From positions 3,890,501-3,954,500 of the forward strand of contig OX442318.1 of assembly GCA_949358305.1 (NCBI GenBank): a DNA stretch of 64,000 bases. Reading direction: 5' to 3'. The position numbers and the translations under genes are program-made. This document shows positions 37,826 to 51,400 of the stretch, one piece after another. Origin of the DNA: Strigamia acuminata (lineage: Eukaryota; Arthropoda; Chilopoda; Geophilomorpha; Linotaeniidae). The notes below the pieces were generated by a model. The model was not told the origin of the DNA. It saw only the letters and a list, made by a program, of their open reading frames with translations, and made no database searches. Numbering within the stretch: the first letter of the stretch is position 1; every line of letters begins with the position of its first letter.

Positions 37826-37945
37826 AGTAAAACTTTAGTACGATAGGATTATATTAGTTTAAATGATTTTATTAAGAATTAACGTTTTAATAAATTTGTG
37901 CTGGATATTAGCAATGATTGGCTTAATTAAAATTAAATTTCAATC

Positions 37946-40900
37946 TTAATTTTTAACACTCTTTTTGTTTTGTTTGCTGAAAAATGGAAGTGCAGGAGAA
38001 CATAAGAAACGAATTGCAGTTAAGACAGAAAGGCCAAGAGTGAGACTAAATGTGTTGGCAATGTCGGAAACTAAAGCGACAAAAGAATACTTAAACTCTT
38101 CGGCAATCGTTTCGATCTTATTAGTGGGAAAAACAACATTAATGACTAGGTAATCTGGTATAAAAACAGGAAAACTGAAATCATTCATTTTGTAGAACGG
38201 TTGTTTACAAGATGGTATACACGAACATTCCTTTTGAATATCCGTTTTGGTGTGCATTTCGTAGTACAATGTTTGCACTGCTTTGGCTGTTGCCGACGAG
38301 TTGCAGAAAGAGACATTTTTCTTGATTGCATATGGCATACTGTTGATAGATAAAGAAAATGAGTAATTGGAAAAAGTCTACTGCTATACAGGACTTCTTT
38401 GTTTCTAGCATTTTACCTGCACAATTGTTTGCTTTTTATCTTAGTTTCCAGGCAGCGGCCTTTACACTCGTAATATTCCGTTAAATTTGCATTGCACGGT
38501 TTGGTTTTGGTGTTGAGTCGATGTATCTTTAAAAATAAAACATTGTAGCTTATGCTGTATATTAATTCAAATTAGGTCTAATTAATTTTACAAACCCATC
38601 ATGCAATGAATATAGAATACATACATTTAGCCTTCTAATCATACTAGTTGTGGTCGTATTAGATGGCACAGCAAAATTTAAGCTGTATGAAAAATTAGGT
38701 TCTTCCGTAGGAGTGAAATAAACCTGAAAATAAAGTGCTTATGAGATACTTGCAATCAGCCAGTCATTATGCAGACATGTATTAAATCTGGCTTGCAAAT
38801 GTTATTCTTCATTTCTTCGACGGCATCGAGAAACATTGTGTACAATTGATATTTTATTGAACCTAGAGGTAAAGAGTTAAGGTTTGTTTCCGGCAGCTTA
38901 CCGTAGATGTTATATAGTTACGAAAGGAATGTTTAACGCATGTTCCTTGTGGATTGGGGAGCATGGTAGTTGTCTGAACATCAAATAGAAAATCTGGAAA
39001 TGGACTCTGAAAAATACACAATGAATTCAAAATTTGTGAAAGTTTTCAAAATTAATCCGCTTTGATATTTCCTGATGGTTACGTTTCAGTCGTAAACATT
39101 TATATCAAAATGTACTGGTACTTACAAATAACAATAACAATTCTCGGTATACCGGTTCTGCATAAGCCATTTCCCACACCTCATCAACTGTAAAGTTATT
39201 CCAATTGACAAGATCCAATAAGTCCACAACGCATTTTGTATTGTTTTGCTTTTGTTCTGCGAAATACTCTAACTTCTGGGATACAAGTTTTTCATTATGA
39301 GCTCCGGCACATATAATAATATTCGGAAAAGTCATATTAACTGGATCTTCTATTGAAACAGTTGTTTGAATGATTTTATTCAAATATACTGAAATTTTTT
39401 CTCGAACCAAAAATCCACTAAACCCAAACAAGCAAGCATATGTCAGGAAATATAAAATTTGTTTCCAAGACACGTTTTTGGGCATTTGAATTGTATTCGT
39501 TGTTCGATAGGTTTTTAAGCAAGCTTCAATTCTTCTGGTCAAGTGACTGTTGTTTGGTAATTTTACTCTATTCCAATTTCCAGCAACCAATACCAAATTG
39601 ATGATGGAAAGTACAGAGAGTCCTAACCAAAGTCCGAGATTTCCACCAAAGTCAGACAGCAGACTGATCAAATCATAAATCAAGCGCTCTTTCAGAACTG
39701 TTATATGATTGTTGGGAATGTACGCAACTAATTTAGATAGGCGACTGTTGTGCTGGTAGAATTCAAATTCAGGATTAATAACTGTGGTTTCACAGCTTCT
39801 GGTACAACCACAATCGATTTGTGGAGTTGGCGCGATAATACTGTAAGTGTTTTCTTTGTACATTGTTAGAGTTTCTCCTGAATTGTTGCAAAGCTGAAGG
39901 AGTTTTTGTTTGGAATGTCTTGGCCTGTAGGGTAGCCTGTTAATTATTATTATTGCAAAAGAAATAACACAATCCCATTATTCGATAAAATCACATTTCT
40001 TTTTGCTTCTTCAGTTATGCACCTACCAACATGGGTTTTTGTCTAAAATTGTTTCCATGCACTTTTCTCCACATTCTATGTAGTTCTTCATTTCTACACA
40101 AGGGTCCTTTCTTGTATTTATAAACCGATTCTGAAAGAAAGCTTAATTAATTTAGTTCACACGTACTAGGTTTATTATAGAAATCTTGGTATCTCGATAC
40201 CAAATTCCCTTTTTTTTGCACACCAAAATACAAGTCTAAATTTTTTTAAGTTATTACATACAAATGATAATGCTATTTATTATCAGTTTGAATTTTCTTC
40301 TTTTGCATTTATGCATAAAATGTTCAGAGGGATTTATCAGTTAGAGTTTGATATCTGGATACCAGGCGGAGTCTATAAAAACTTGTTTTACCATTCTAAA
40401 TTGCATTCCTATTTTTACGTCTGTGGATGATGGTATGGGAAATACGTATTGAAAATCTAAAGGTAATGTCAATGCTGCCTAGAATTAAATTTATGGTTAT
40501 AAAAATTCAAGTTATATCTTTATACTCCTATTAACAGTGCATTATTAGAATCTAAACAATAAGCTTATTTTATAAAATAAAGGATGTAATCTGGCTGCAA
40601 GTATGTTATGAGCTCGCGTTCACATGGCGTCTGACCTACACTCTGGTTCACTATAAGGTTGGCCTTTCTCCCATCGACCGAGACTATAGACTGTGTACTA
40701 CCACCAAAAAAAGTATTTTTTTTCATTTTTGTGACTATTATAATGATTAAAATGATATAATTTTAATTTAATTTTATAATAAAATGTTTTTTTCATTTAT
40801 AAAATACAGCTTTATTATTTCAACACACATGTTTGTTCAGTTTACTGGTTGCTTTGTCAAGAAACCACACAATTTCCTAACAATAGTTAATCGATTGCAA

Positions 40901-42235
40901 TGTCTGTACATCTAATGCAATTCTGGTATTTTGGTCTACTTTTTAGTATCGCTACACAAGTGAAATGGCTCAGCCAGCCTTACATTGAGCCAGAGTATAT
41001 TTTGCCATTCTAAATTAAAAATTCACATTTCTGTAATCACAGGATTGATGTTTACGGTATGCCCCTTACTACTTGAACATTTCACATGTTTAACGAAACT
41101 GGGCCCACCAGAGTAACATCAATATTTCCTGTCGACTGGTTGATTGTAAACAAGTTTTATCAATCAAAATGCAAATTCGAATTGCAGCAGCAATACAACT
41201 GCCCCGTGTAAATCTAGCTAAAGGCTGTATTGTACATTCATTTCCTTTTTAGTAATAGTAACTTACAAGGGTTTGAGATTTTCCTGGTAACAATTCCGGT
41301 ATTTGCAAGAGTACAATTAATTTTGAATTTATTTCTGAACGACTAACTGCTCTTCCAACTGCAATTGAAAGGTAAATTTCTATTTTAAAAGCCAAAGAAA
41401 AGTTTTGTTCTAGCTGACCTTTTATTTTCGTACAAGTTCCCATAGGAAAAAGTTCCTGATTAGTTTTAATGTCTACATGAACCTGTACCTACAGGACAGC
41501 AGAATATATAAATTTTAGTAGGTATTAGCAGAGGGTGCGGTCGATTCCGCAATACACCAGATACATTTTCAGAACTGGCTACCAGTCTGTACATCAACAA
41601 AGCGTTAACAACACAATAATTAGCAATACAGTATTTCTTGAATTATATGATTGGCCCACACAGGTCATATGATAATTGCTTCGGCAGAATAATCGTCATA
41701 ATCACTTCAGCGTATCATTTTTGAAACCCCTTAGTGTTTAAGTATGTTAAAAACTTACTTTCGGATGGCGTCTCGTATCAAATGCGAATGTATTTCGAAC
41801 AACATGGAAACTGTAGTTTAAATTCCACACTTTAGCAAGATCGGCATCAGGGTCAGTTATAAGTTTGTTCAATGGGAGTATAGAATCAGTTATTTCTGGA
41901 AGATTACCATCTGATTTGTAGTAATCCACCACATATTTATTCAGTGGAACACATATGTGCACATTCGGAATCAAATACGTTTCAAGCTTTTCCTCATACA
42001 CATCGACAGCTGTTGGGTTTTCCAGAAAATAAGAAATGCGGTCATATGTTTGATATGTAGAGATGAGAAGGCAAACTAATACGAGACAAGTCCAATAGAA
42101 ACGAAATGCAAGAGAATTATATTTATCAATCATTGGCTGGAACTCTGAAGGGATGGTTTTATCTCTTTCTAGTTGTTTCCAAAAATCTTTTACAGTTTGT
42201 CTGAGCTTCCTGTGGGATCTGTGGTCAATTCTCAT
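37946..42235 (-). CDS. Two-unit DEG/ENaC channel, gene C (intact)
   Basis: Exons: 41759-42235, 41419-41488, 41267-41358, 40392-40478, 40027-40130, 39126-39936, 38933-39006 region (38922-39006), 38777-38862, 38625-38723, 38417-38526, 37946-38339. All boundaries are GT-AG and the frame is kept, giving about 804 aa. Unit 1 has TM1 (FYWTCLVLVCLLIST), CGCTRSC, and TM2 with NLGLWLGLS. Unit 2 has TM1 (ILYFLTYACLFGFSGFLV), FPNIIICAG, CSCIPSC, and TM2 with LTLGLS. Start chosen as in gene A; upstream is the same short 5' UTR intron. Likely an intact channel. Confidence 0.88.
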
Positions 42236-42294
42236 TATCTTCTACATGATAAAAGCGGAAATGAGTTTGTCATTATTAAGAGAGAGAGTATTTT

Positions 42295-42465
42295 TATTTA
42301 CTTACCATTATACAATTTACTTTTCGCGAACTCAAAATGTACTTGCTAGTCAGTCCGCAGCACTCAAAACTATGCAAGAAATTTTACTGCAATGCAGATG
42401 TATTTTCTAGATTTAATTATCTTAAATAATTAATTAGATGTGAAATGCAAAACGAAGAAATTAAT
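42295..42465 (-). promoter_or_regulatory. Gene C 5' UTR exon and promoter region
   Basis: A donor (minus GTAAGTAAAT) at about 42295-42304 ends a non-coding exon, as in gene A. Upstream are the palindrome CTGCAATGCAG (42387-42397) and then taaataattaattag (about 42423-42437). Conserved order with gene A suggests core promoter function. Confidence 0.45.
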
Positions 42466-43292
42466 TAACTTGAGAATAAATTACAGAATTGATTAGCCAT
42501 GTTTCGTAATTTAAAACGTGTGTTTTACAATTGATTTACCAGTTTACATTAAATCGTGGATTCAGCGTGAGAAATAAATTTATTCAGCGTATTAAGGAAA
42601 CATTTTGTAAATTGTTTTAACTTTTTGACAATCTACTAGTAACTGCAGAAATACACAAGAAATGTATAGCTGTTAATGCTAATAGGCTGAAGATGTGACT
42701 GAAGGTGTGGCCTACCCATACGGTTTTTCACTTTTGAAGCAGTCAGCAGGCCTCATACCACCCAACGGGAACTCAGGCCTGAGGTGTGAGAAAATTGGTT
42801 TTTCACATCTATTCGTTTATTTTATTGTAAAAACATTGGTTGGCATGCATAACGCTTGGACCACATTAACCCACAAAATTCACAAAATAAAACTTACCTC
42901 TTATAATGGTATTGAAGAGATAACCTGAACCTCACAGTATCATTTTGAAATTCGAACTGATTTATTAGAAAGCAACAGATGATCGCTAAGCATCGTAGCT
43001 TAGCAATACATTGTTTTGTTTTATTAGAATTGAAACAATCAGAAACATTGTTACATTATTTGTAATAACAATCATAAAAGATTTCTAGTGGTGCTGTTCG
43101 CTACGATTACACTACCATACTAAATGACTTGAAATTATTTGTCAAATGCAAAAATTGCTTAAAATTTAAAAATGTTCAAACGGTCACTGTATAACAATGT
43201 GGGGAGGAGGTTGTTTGTTGTGTTTATATTGTTTTATCGGTTTTGACTGGTCAGCAGACTCCTTGCGTTTGCCTATCGGCTCGCGCTCAATC
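42466..43292. other. Intergenic between gene C and pseudogene D
   Basis: No gene is seen. Unlike A, B and C, no clear vestigial pore fragment was found here below pseudogene D. Confidence 0.35.
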
Positions 43293-44492
43293 TTACTTTT
43301 TAATGTTCTTTTTATTTTGTTTGTGGAGAAATGGAAGTGCAGGAGAACATATGAAACGGATTGCAGTTAGAACAGAAAGGCCGAGAGTGAGACTAAATGT
43401 GTTGGCGATGTCGGAAATTAAAGCCACAAAAGAATACTTAAAACTCTTCGGCAATAGTTTCGATCTTATTACTGGAGAATACAACATTTGTTACTATGAA
43501 ATTTGGAACGTAAGCAGGTAAACTGAATTCTTTGATTTTATAGAATGGTTGTTTACAAGGTGGTATACACGAACATTCCTTTTCGACATCAACTTGCATA
43601 CTTTTGAATAAATGAAGGAAATGAGTGCTTGAAAGTAGATTTGTGCTGTGCCTCTTTGTCTCTTCAATTTACCTGCAAAAAGAGAATGGAGTACACATGC
43701 GATACTTAATAAAACCTAGCTCAGCTAGAGATTGAACAGAACTCGTACATTTAGTCTTGAAATCAGATTAGTTGTGGTCATATTAGACAGTGAAGCAGAA
43801 TTTAAATTACATGAAAAATAAGGGTCTTCCGTAGGAGTGAAATAAATCTGGAAATAAGGCGATTATGAAAAAGTAGCGAGTTAGTCAGTCATGACACAGA
43901 CTTGTGTTAAATCCGGTTTGAAAAGTTTGTTTGGTATTTCCTCGATACCATCCATCAACAATGTGTACATTTGATATTTTATTGAACCTAGATATAAATA
44001 ATTGAAATTTTTATTTGATTTAGGCAGCTTAGATGTTATATAATTACTAAAGGAATGTTTAACGCAAGTTCCTTGGGGATTGGGAAGGCTAGTGTATGTC
44101 CGTACATGGAATAAGTTATCGGGAAATGAACTCTGGAAAATAGGAAATAGTTCAAAATTAAAAAAAATTTGTTAACATTTTTTTTAAGGAAAGATTGTGA
44201 TGGTGATGGTTTTGTGAAGGTTGTGTTTCATTTTTACAAAAATTTCTTACTTCCATTGCAAATAATTCTCGCTGTAGTGGTCCTACATATGCCATTTCCA
44301 ACAGTTTTTCAACTGTAAAATTATTCCAATTGACAAGATCCAATATGTCCACATGGTAATTTTTATTGTTTTGCTTCTGCGCTTGGAAATATTTAGCCTT
44401 TTGTGTTAAAAATCTTCCATTATGTGCTTCTGCACATATAATAATATTAGGAAAAGTCACATTGGCTGGAACTTCTATTGATACAGTCGAGA
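43293..44492 (-). pseudogene. DEG/ENaC pseudogene D (second unit only)
   Basis: Remnants of exons 11, 9, 8, 7 and part of 6 of the channel gene. The pore region is recognisable (FVALISDIANTFSLTLGLS), but an extra A near 43441-43446 shifts the frame just before it. About 90 bases of exon 11 are deleted near 43590-43600, and exon 10 is missing. Homology stops at 44490 inside the second-unit ectodomain, so the whole first unit and TM1 of unit 2 are gone. The kept part of exon 6 (AYVGPLQREL) is closest to gene A. Confidence 0.85.
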
Positions 44493-45142
44493 GTGTTGTT
44501 GTTGAAAGGTAAATGTTGCTGTCACCATGGACAGTTCATCTATCTCGGTTCATACAATGTTGCATACTTATATACTCTTGCATACATATGTAAAACTATT
44601 TTTGTGTAGTAATGACATAGATAAATCAATACGGCACACCACAATTACACAGTTTGGCCCATAAATGTTCTCTTCTTTAATCAAGTTTCAAGCAACAATT
44701 TAATGCACAAATATTAAATCTCCGATAACTTTTACATTTACCAAAAAGCATACCACATTTGTTTCTGAAGCAACGTGACAATCTGTGTTAGTGTGAATTT
44801 GAATAAAAGATTCGGCATTGAATTGTACATCTCTGCTTACAATGAGAGTAGAACACATACAGTAAAAAGTGAAACTAAAAAGGGTATAACAACTCCTAAT
44901 ATGGGTGAGCGTCACCACGTGACACATCAAAAAAAAATTAGCCTCTAACATTACAACATTAAATGATCATTTTGATACATGTAAAAACTTTCAACAATCT
45001 GTGCCATATAGTGCAAAGACTAGTGACAATGCAAAAATGTGCTCAGAATCTGTTAATATTGCTTGCACTTAAATCTCGTAGAAAATTAATGTCATCAACT
45101 GCAAATTATTACAAACAAAAAATTAATTTTCTGACTTTGTGA
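44493..45142. other. Intergenic between pseudogene D and gene E
   Basis: No supported gene or repeat. The change from channel-like to unrelated sequence at about 44490 marks the truncation point of pseudogene D. Confidence 0.35.
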
Positions 45143-48100
45143 TCACAAGTAAAGCTTATTGATAAATTTAGTAAGTGCAACTGCACAATTACATGAAAAA
45201 TGTATTGCCTGTAACACAGAGAGACCCAGTGTGAGGCCAAAAATGTTTGCAATGTCAGAAACCAAAGCGATAAATGAATACTTAAATACTTCAACAATAG
45301 TTTCTATCTTATTTGATGGAAAAGCAAAATTGAAAGCTGATACATTGGGTGCCACTGGTGCAAAACTGAATTCATTGATCTTGTAGATTGATTGTGTACA
45401 GGGCCGGTAGCACAAACATTCTTTTTCAACGTCGGTTCTAGTGCGTACATCATAGTACAATGTTCGCACGTCTTTGGCCATTGCTGAAGAGTTGCAGAAA
45501 GTGACGTTTTTCTTAATCGCAAATGGCATGCTATTGGATGAATAGATAAAGAAATTAAAATATAGTGGTAGTTGTTGATCCCATTGCATCGCTATTGTTT
45601 TACCTGCACAATTGTTTGGTCTTCATCTTATTGACAAAACACTGACTTTTACAGTTGTAAAATTCTGTCGCATTTGGATTGCAATGTTTGCTTTTGGTGT
45701 TGAGGTAATGTATCTGGTTATCAGTATCAAGTTTATACCAACAACGAATTTGTAATTAGTAATTGGTATTTACAAGGTTATGAAATACATACGTTTTGTC
45801 TGGTCATCACAACTGTAGTTGTTAATGAAGATGGTAACGGAGCATGACAATCGTATGAAAAATTGGGATCTTCGATAGGAGTGATAAAAACCTATATTTA
45901 TTAGGATTTCATAAATATGTACAAGAGTTTATCATTTGTTAACATCGTCTACTCCGAACTGACAGCATTCTTTGAACTTACGTCTGTAAAATCCGGTTTG
46001 CACAAAGGGTTTGCCATTTCCACGACAGATTCAAAAAACATTGTGAAAAAATGATATTTTATAGGACCTAATGCAAAGCTGTTTAACTCCTGTTTTTATT
46101 GCTATAGAACAGATAATAATTACCAAATGAGTGTTTAACACAGGTACCGGTTGGACTTGCAAGTCGAGTATACGATCGAACATCCAATAGATCTCCGGGA
46201 AATGGACTCTGCAAAATGTGCACTTTACATTCTAATAAAATCTCAAGTGCTGTGTACTGAAACTACTTACATTCATTTTGATCAAATGGGGGAGTTGTGA
46301 TTCAAAATAAGCAATTTCCCATAGTCTAGTTACATTTAATCCTTTCCAGTTGATGAGATCCAATAGGTCTACATTGCATTTTGCATTATTTTGATTCTGT
46401 TTTTTGAAGTATTTGATTTTCTGTTGTATTAGTCTTCCATTATGCGATCCTGAACAGATGATGATGTTTGGAAAAGTTATATTCGCTTCCTCTTTAATTG
46501 TCACAATTGTTTGCATGGGTTTGTTCAAATACAGTTGAATTTTTTGTTGGACTACAAACCCAGTGAATGCAAACAAACAAAGATAAACCAGTGGCCGTAG
46601 GTAAGCCATAATTGATTTTGAAGTTTGGCTTTTTTGTGTTTGAATAGCTTCTAATTTGGTTGCCATCCTCTTGGTCATGCGATCTTTGTGATTTATAGGT
46701 TTTGCCCTACTCGAATTTGAAGTAACTAAAACTAAGTCGATGATAGAAAGTGAAGAGAGTCCTAACCAAAGTCCAAGATTCCCACCAAAGTCAGATAGCA
46801 GACTGATGAGATCGTAGATTAATCGTTCTTTAAAAATAGTCACTTGATCATCCAGTAAGTAGATATAGTTAGTACTTATGTTGCTGTTACTAGGCTCTAA
46901 TTGAAACACAGGATCAACCACTATAATTTCACACCTCTTAGTACAGTTACAGTCGACTTCAGGGGTCGGTGCCATTATATCATATGAATTTTTCTTATAC
47001 ATTTCCAAAGTAGCTACAGAATTATTGCAGAGTTCAAGGCGATGTCCTTTGGAAAGTCTTGGCCTGTATGGTAACCTGTTAAATAATAAAAAGTATTTTT
47101 TTAAATTGGCAATGCAGATAATGCTAAATGGTATATTGTTACCAACACGGGTTTTCGTTTAATATTGTTTCAGTACATTTTCTTCCGCATTTTATGTATT
47201 TCTGCATTGGCACACAGGAAACATCTGGTGTGCTTATTAAATGATGCTGAAACAAAAATATAGTTAATAAAATCCCATTGCTTGATGGTACCTTTTAGCA
47301 TATCCAAGAAATCACCAGCAGCAGCAAAGTCAGTTAAATTATAATTCTATAGTGTATTGGCACCAAAGGGAATTGTGCAGGATTAAGTGCACTAGGAAAG
47401 TACATTGTATTAGCAATAATACAATGTACAAGGCATCATGCAGCTTCCATCTTTTTCCCCTAGTAACGGTTGGCCTGGTTACCATGCAATAAAGAAAATC
47501 CACTTCTATTAGAGGATTTTAGGCCCAAACTCCTGACTATTTAATTTGTGAACTAGGGCAAGTACCCAAAAAATTCAAATTTCTTCCAATTCAGCATTCG
47601 TATGGATTGCTTTGGTGATTTGTAGATGGCAGCTTACTATGACAGCACACTGTTAGATTTGAATAATTTGCTTATTGTATGCACAATGACATCACTTTTG
47701 ATGTCATATTCTCCATTTAAAATAATTTCATTTTTAAATCACTGTCATCTAGGGCTCACTTACTCACCTCTTTAAAACGAAATCCAACTTTGCTATTTGT
47801 TGCTGAACCAATGCAATATCCATATTGGAAATCAAAAGGGAACTTCATTGCTATTTAAAATCAAGAACATTAAGATTCTTATTTGAACGTTTTATACATC
47901 AATGATACATCAATGACTAGCAAACATGAGCAAACTGATTATCATAATTGTTTAAACATTAATCTCAAATGACACATGTTTACTTATGTGCAGTATTTAC
48001 TAATGTTAGGGATATTCCTGGTAACAACTCTGGTATTCTTAAATCGTAGCCTACTTTTGTGTATATTTCAGAGCCGTATACTGTTTTTCCAACTGTAATT

Positions 48101-48781
48101 GAAATATTAAATTAACTTTTTTTGAAACAGTTATAATTTATTTTAAGAAATGACCTTCTAGTCTGGTACATGTACCCCTTGGATTTAATTCTTGTGTGAC
48201 AGTTTGATTCAAATGAACATGTTTCTGGAATTGTAATGAAATAAATGCATCTATTAATAATGTAATTAGTTTTAAAAAAATGCTTATACATCTCGATTTA
48301 TTACTTTGCGATTATGTGTGTCGTCAATTCCAAACACCCTCTGAATTACTTGGAAACTGTAGTTCAAATTCCACATTTTTGTGAGCTCAACATCAGCTTT
48401 TGGTATTAGTAAATCCAAAGGGTTTATAGGATCTTTGGGATGTATAATAATTTCATGCGAGTTGTAGTAGTCCTTCACATACTTGTTTAGTGGCACACAC
48501 ACGTGTATATCAGGAATCTTGAATTCTTCCATCTTTTTTTCAGTGACATCGAGAGCTTTTGGGTAGGAAAGATAGAAGGATATGCGGTCGTACATTTGGT
48601 ACGAATAGATGAGAATGCAGATGACGATAAGAAGAGCCCAAAACACACGAAATACAATGGTTTTTCTTTTGTCGATGATTGGTTGAAATATTTGAGGAAA
48701 TGCTTTTATTCGGCTTTCTGCTTTGATTAAATCTTTCATTATTGGACGGAGTTTTTCACGGAATTGACGATTAGTTTCCAT
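45143..48781 (-). CDS. Two-unit DEG/ENaC channel, gene E (most diverged copy)
   Basis: Exons: 48290 or 48305-48781, 48155-48224, 48001-48092, 47768-47842, 47143-47246, 46271-47075, 46124-46208, 45982-46067, 45793-45891, 45604-45713, 45143-45530; about 800 aa. Unit 1: TM1 (VFWALLIVICILIYSY), CNCTKRC, TM2 with G-L-S. Unit 2: TM1 (LRPLVYLCLFAFTGFVV), FPNIIICSG, CLCYRPC, TM2 with LTLGLS. Two sites differ from A-C: the exon 1 donor is either GTATAAG or GTAATA, and the usual exon 4 acceptor is out of frame, the next AG (after GAAG) restoring the frame with four fewer residues. The A-C promoter motifs are not obvious upstream. Confidence 0.8.
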
Positions 48782-50724
48782 TATATTATGACAGTTTAAT
48801 AGTATTAATTACTGCAGCTATTCATATATTTTTGGGACCTGTAAAACATCAATATGTTATTATAAACTGCAATTTTCTTGATGTAAAAAGAATGCGTTTT
48901 GAATTTTGCTGCAGTTATAAATGTCTCAAGCAGCTGGTTCAAAGTACCTGCCTATTATGAATTAAGACCGTAGGTTGGTGGCTTAACTCCAGATACTTAA
49001 TATAATACGAATTTAATTTGCCGGGACTCATTGAGTTGTAAAAATGAAGAACAGAAATTGTTAATACTCAAGGAAAAAGGGACCTTACGCATTACTAATG
49101 GACTCGTAAGGATAACCAAATGCATCTAAAGCACCAACTAATGCCTAATTCAGCTCAAGTCCAGAGAGTGGGCGGCTAAACTAATCAATTACGCTGCGAT
49201 ACCTGCTAAATAGAAACATACTTAACAAATTTGTGATCAAAGAATTTAATCCAGCTCTGAGCAGCACTTCACGGCGCTAAAACAATTATGAAAGAGCGAA
49301 AGCAAAAGGAATCGAATGGGTAAAAAGGAATGAATGCGTATTTAAACGCGTGACGATGAAAACTCTTGCTGGTCTATTAAAAGGTCCACAGCAAGGTGAA
49401 CGAAAGCTAAGAGGAAGCTCTCGGGAGTAATGCAGGCTTGTGAGAATACCGGTTCAAGAGAGCTCTTATGCATTCAAAGCGCAAAGCAGAACTGCCTAAA
49501 ATAGAGCGAAGGCGAAATAAGTGAGAGGTAAACTTGGTCCAAATTGGACGGGACCAAGCTCAACCAAACACCAAGAAACAGAAAGCCAATCAAATGCGTT
49601 GGTGCATACTAATGAGTAAGACTCATGACAATGCGTCATCAAAGATTGGAATTAGGGAAAGGTGAAATAATAAACATAATGAGGGAAAAATAAGAGAAAG
49701 AGGTCAAAATTAAGACATCTTGGGGAAACTAATAGAAAACCAACACAAGGATAGGAATTGAGGTTTAATAACTTAACAAAACACAATTAAGTTGGAACTT
49801 ACAACATACAGGAAAAAGCGCGTATATTTGGTCTAAATATAACGCGTGAAACCTGGACAGTGACAATGTGCTAATTAATATATTTGATACACTGCTCTGA
49901 TGGTATAATTTAGTAATAATTTAATTCAATTACGTTTATCAAAATTATTTTTTTCAAATTGGCACACTTTAGTTTGTGCATTCACGACATTCCTGAACAT
50001 ACAAGTATGTTTTGCGCGGTTTTTCAAACGTGTTTTGCGTGGTTAGGCTGTGACGGTTACACTGTCATGCACTTTGTTCGTTAAGGACGATTATTCTGCC
50101 AATAGATGGCGCTTTCGTGTTTTAGTGGTAATTTTGAATTTCGACTATTTCTAGTGATTAAAATATAAATTATCATTTATATTTTGGTCAACCTTAGATT
50201 TTAAGTAATTGATAAACATGTTGAATATGTTTTAATGTTGCTTGGATCAGTTTACTACAGAATTCCATTGAATTATGTATAAACTCCACATCTGGTGACC
50301 ATCCCTCACCACCCGTTGAGAGTTGGACCTATTCTGGATTATAGTCAAAGACTTCACGGGAAAAAAAAGCATATTTCTGGAGTGTTTTGCACTCCATCTT
50401 AATTCTTTGCTATTTTGTGACGCACGTCAAGCACGTCGTGTTCCCGCGACGTGCGAGAGCGCATGTTGCGCCATCTATGATTTTTATGTTAATAAACACA
50501 TTCATGCAAATTTCCCTACAACTACCGCCTCGTGTCCGACTCCAATCCAAGTGCATCCAACAATCCGATACAATTCAAAGCACAGAACACACCAAATTGG
50601 CGACGAGAGGATATAACGAACCATTACAACTACAATCCAGCAACTTCTTGTGCCTTTTTCGAGACTTTCTGACCATTTGTGGTGATTCGGCATCACCTGA
50701 AGAAGTAATTAGCGGTGATTATTG
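48782..50724. other. Non-coding region upstream of gene E
   Basis: About 1.9 kb without a convincing gene. Frames near 50323-50746 are short and unlike known proteins. 49030-49840 has a purine-rich plus strand ('agagagtgggcgg', 'gagggaaaaataagagaaag') and looks like old element sequence, but no ends were found. Confidence 0.35.
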
Positions 50725-51308
50725 TGTTACTAATACTCGCCACTAGAGCGCGCTAGAAATACCGACTAGACTGACTAGTCTCGTGTTTCTGCGAACCTGC
50801 ATAATCGGAAGGATTTGCATATGACGTCATTTCCGGTTAGTATATAACGCCGATACTTGACCGGAAACGACACTACAGTTACCACATTTCAGCAAGAGCA
50901 CCATTTACCTCACCTTTCAGGCCGTTTCACGGATTGATCGAGGACCGGTGCCCGCTGACCATCTCAACTGTACAACAGCCACATTTATTTAGCGTAGCCA
51001 ATCTACGCTAGAATAAATATTCGAACGATATTCGTTTAATTCGCACGAGAAAGCGAATTCTCGCGTGTTCATAATAACACGTGGAAATACTCTAGACAAC
51101 AAACATAGACCACGCGTAGGACTAAACAATTGGATCCGCCATTGTTTAGCGGCAACTCGTATTCGCAGCCGAATCCGAGGACCAACACAGGAAACATCTT
51201 GACTTATATTTGTATTAGTAAGCGTGTTTTAATAAAGCAGTATTTGAAATATATTGTATTCCCGAGTGTATTATTTATTATCTTTAACCACAAAGTCGAA
51301 TCACGACA
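50725..51308 (+). repeat. Putative 5' LTR of gypsy 2
   Basis: The stretch starts TGTTAC and ends CACGACA two bases before a good primer-binding site. It holds a TATA box (agtatataacgc, about 50838-50849) preceded by a CRE-like tgacgtca (50822-50829). No matching 3' copy is present in the window, so the left boundary is a guess and the LTR call rests on position. Confidence 0.45.
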
Positions 51309-51310
51309 CG

Positions 51311-51328
51311 TGGGGGTCTGTCCGGGAT
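51311..51328 (+). promoter_or_regulatory. Putative primer-binding site of gypsy 2
   Basis: TGGGGGTCTGTCCGGGAT follows the putative LTR end after two bases, 70 bases before gag. The TGG start fits a tRNA CCA end. tRNA not identified. Confidence 0.5.
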
Positions 51329-51400
51329 AGATTTGCTAACCTTAAGACAATACTTTAAATAATAACCGGGATCTTTCGATCGATCATTATATCGTAAGAA

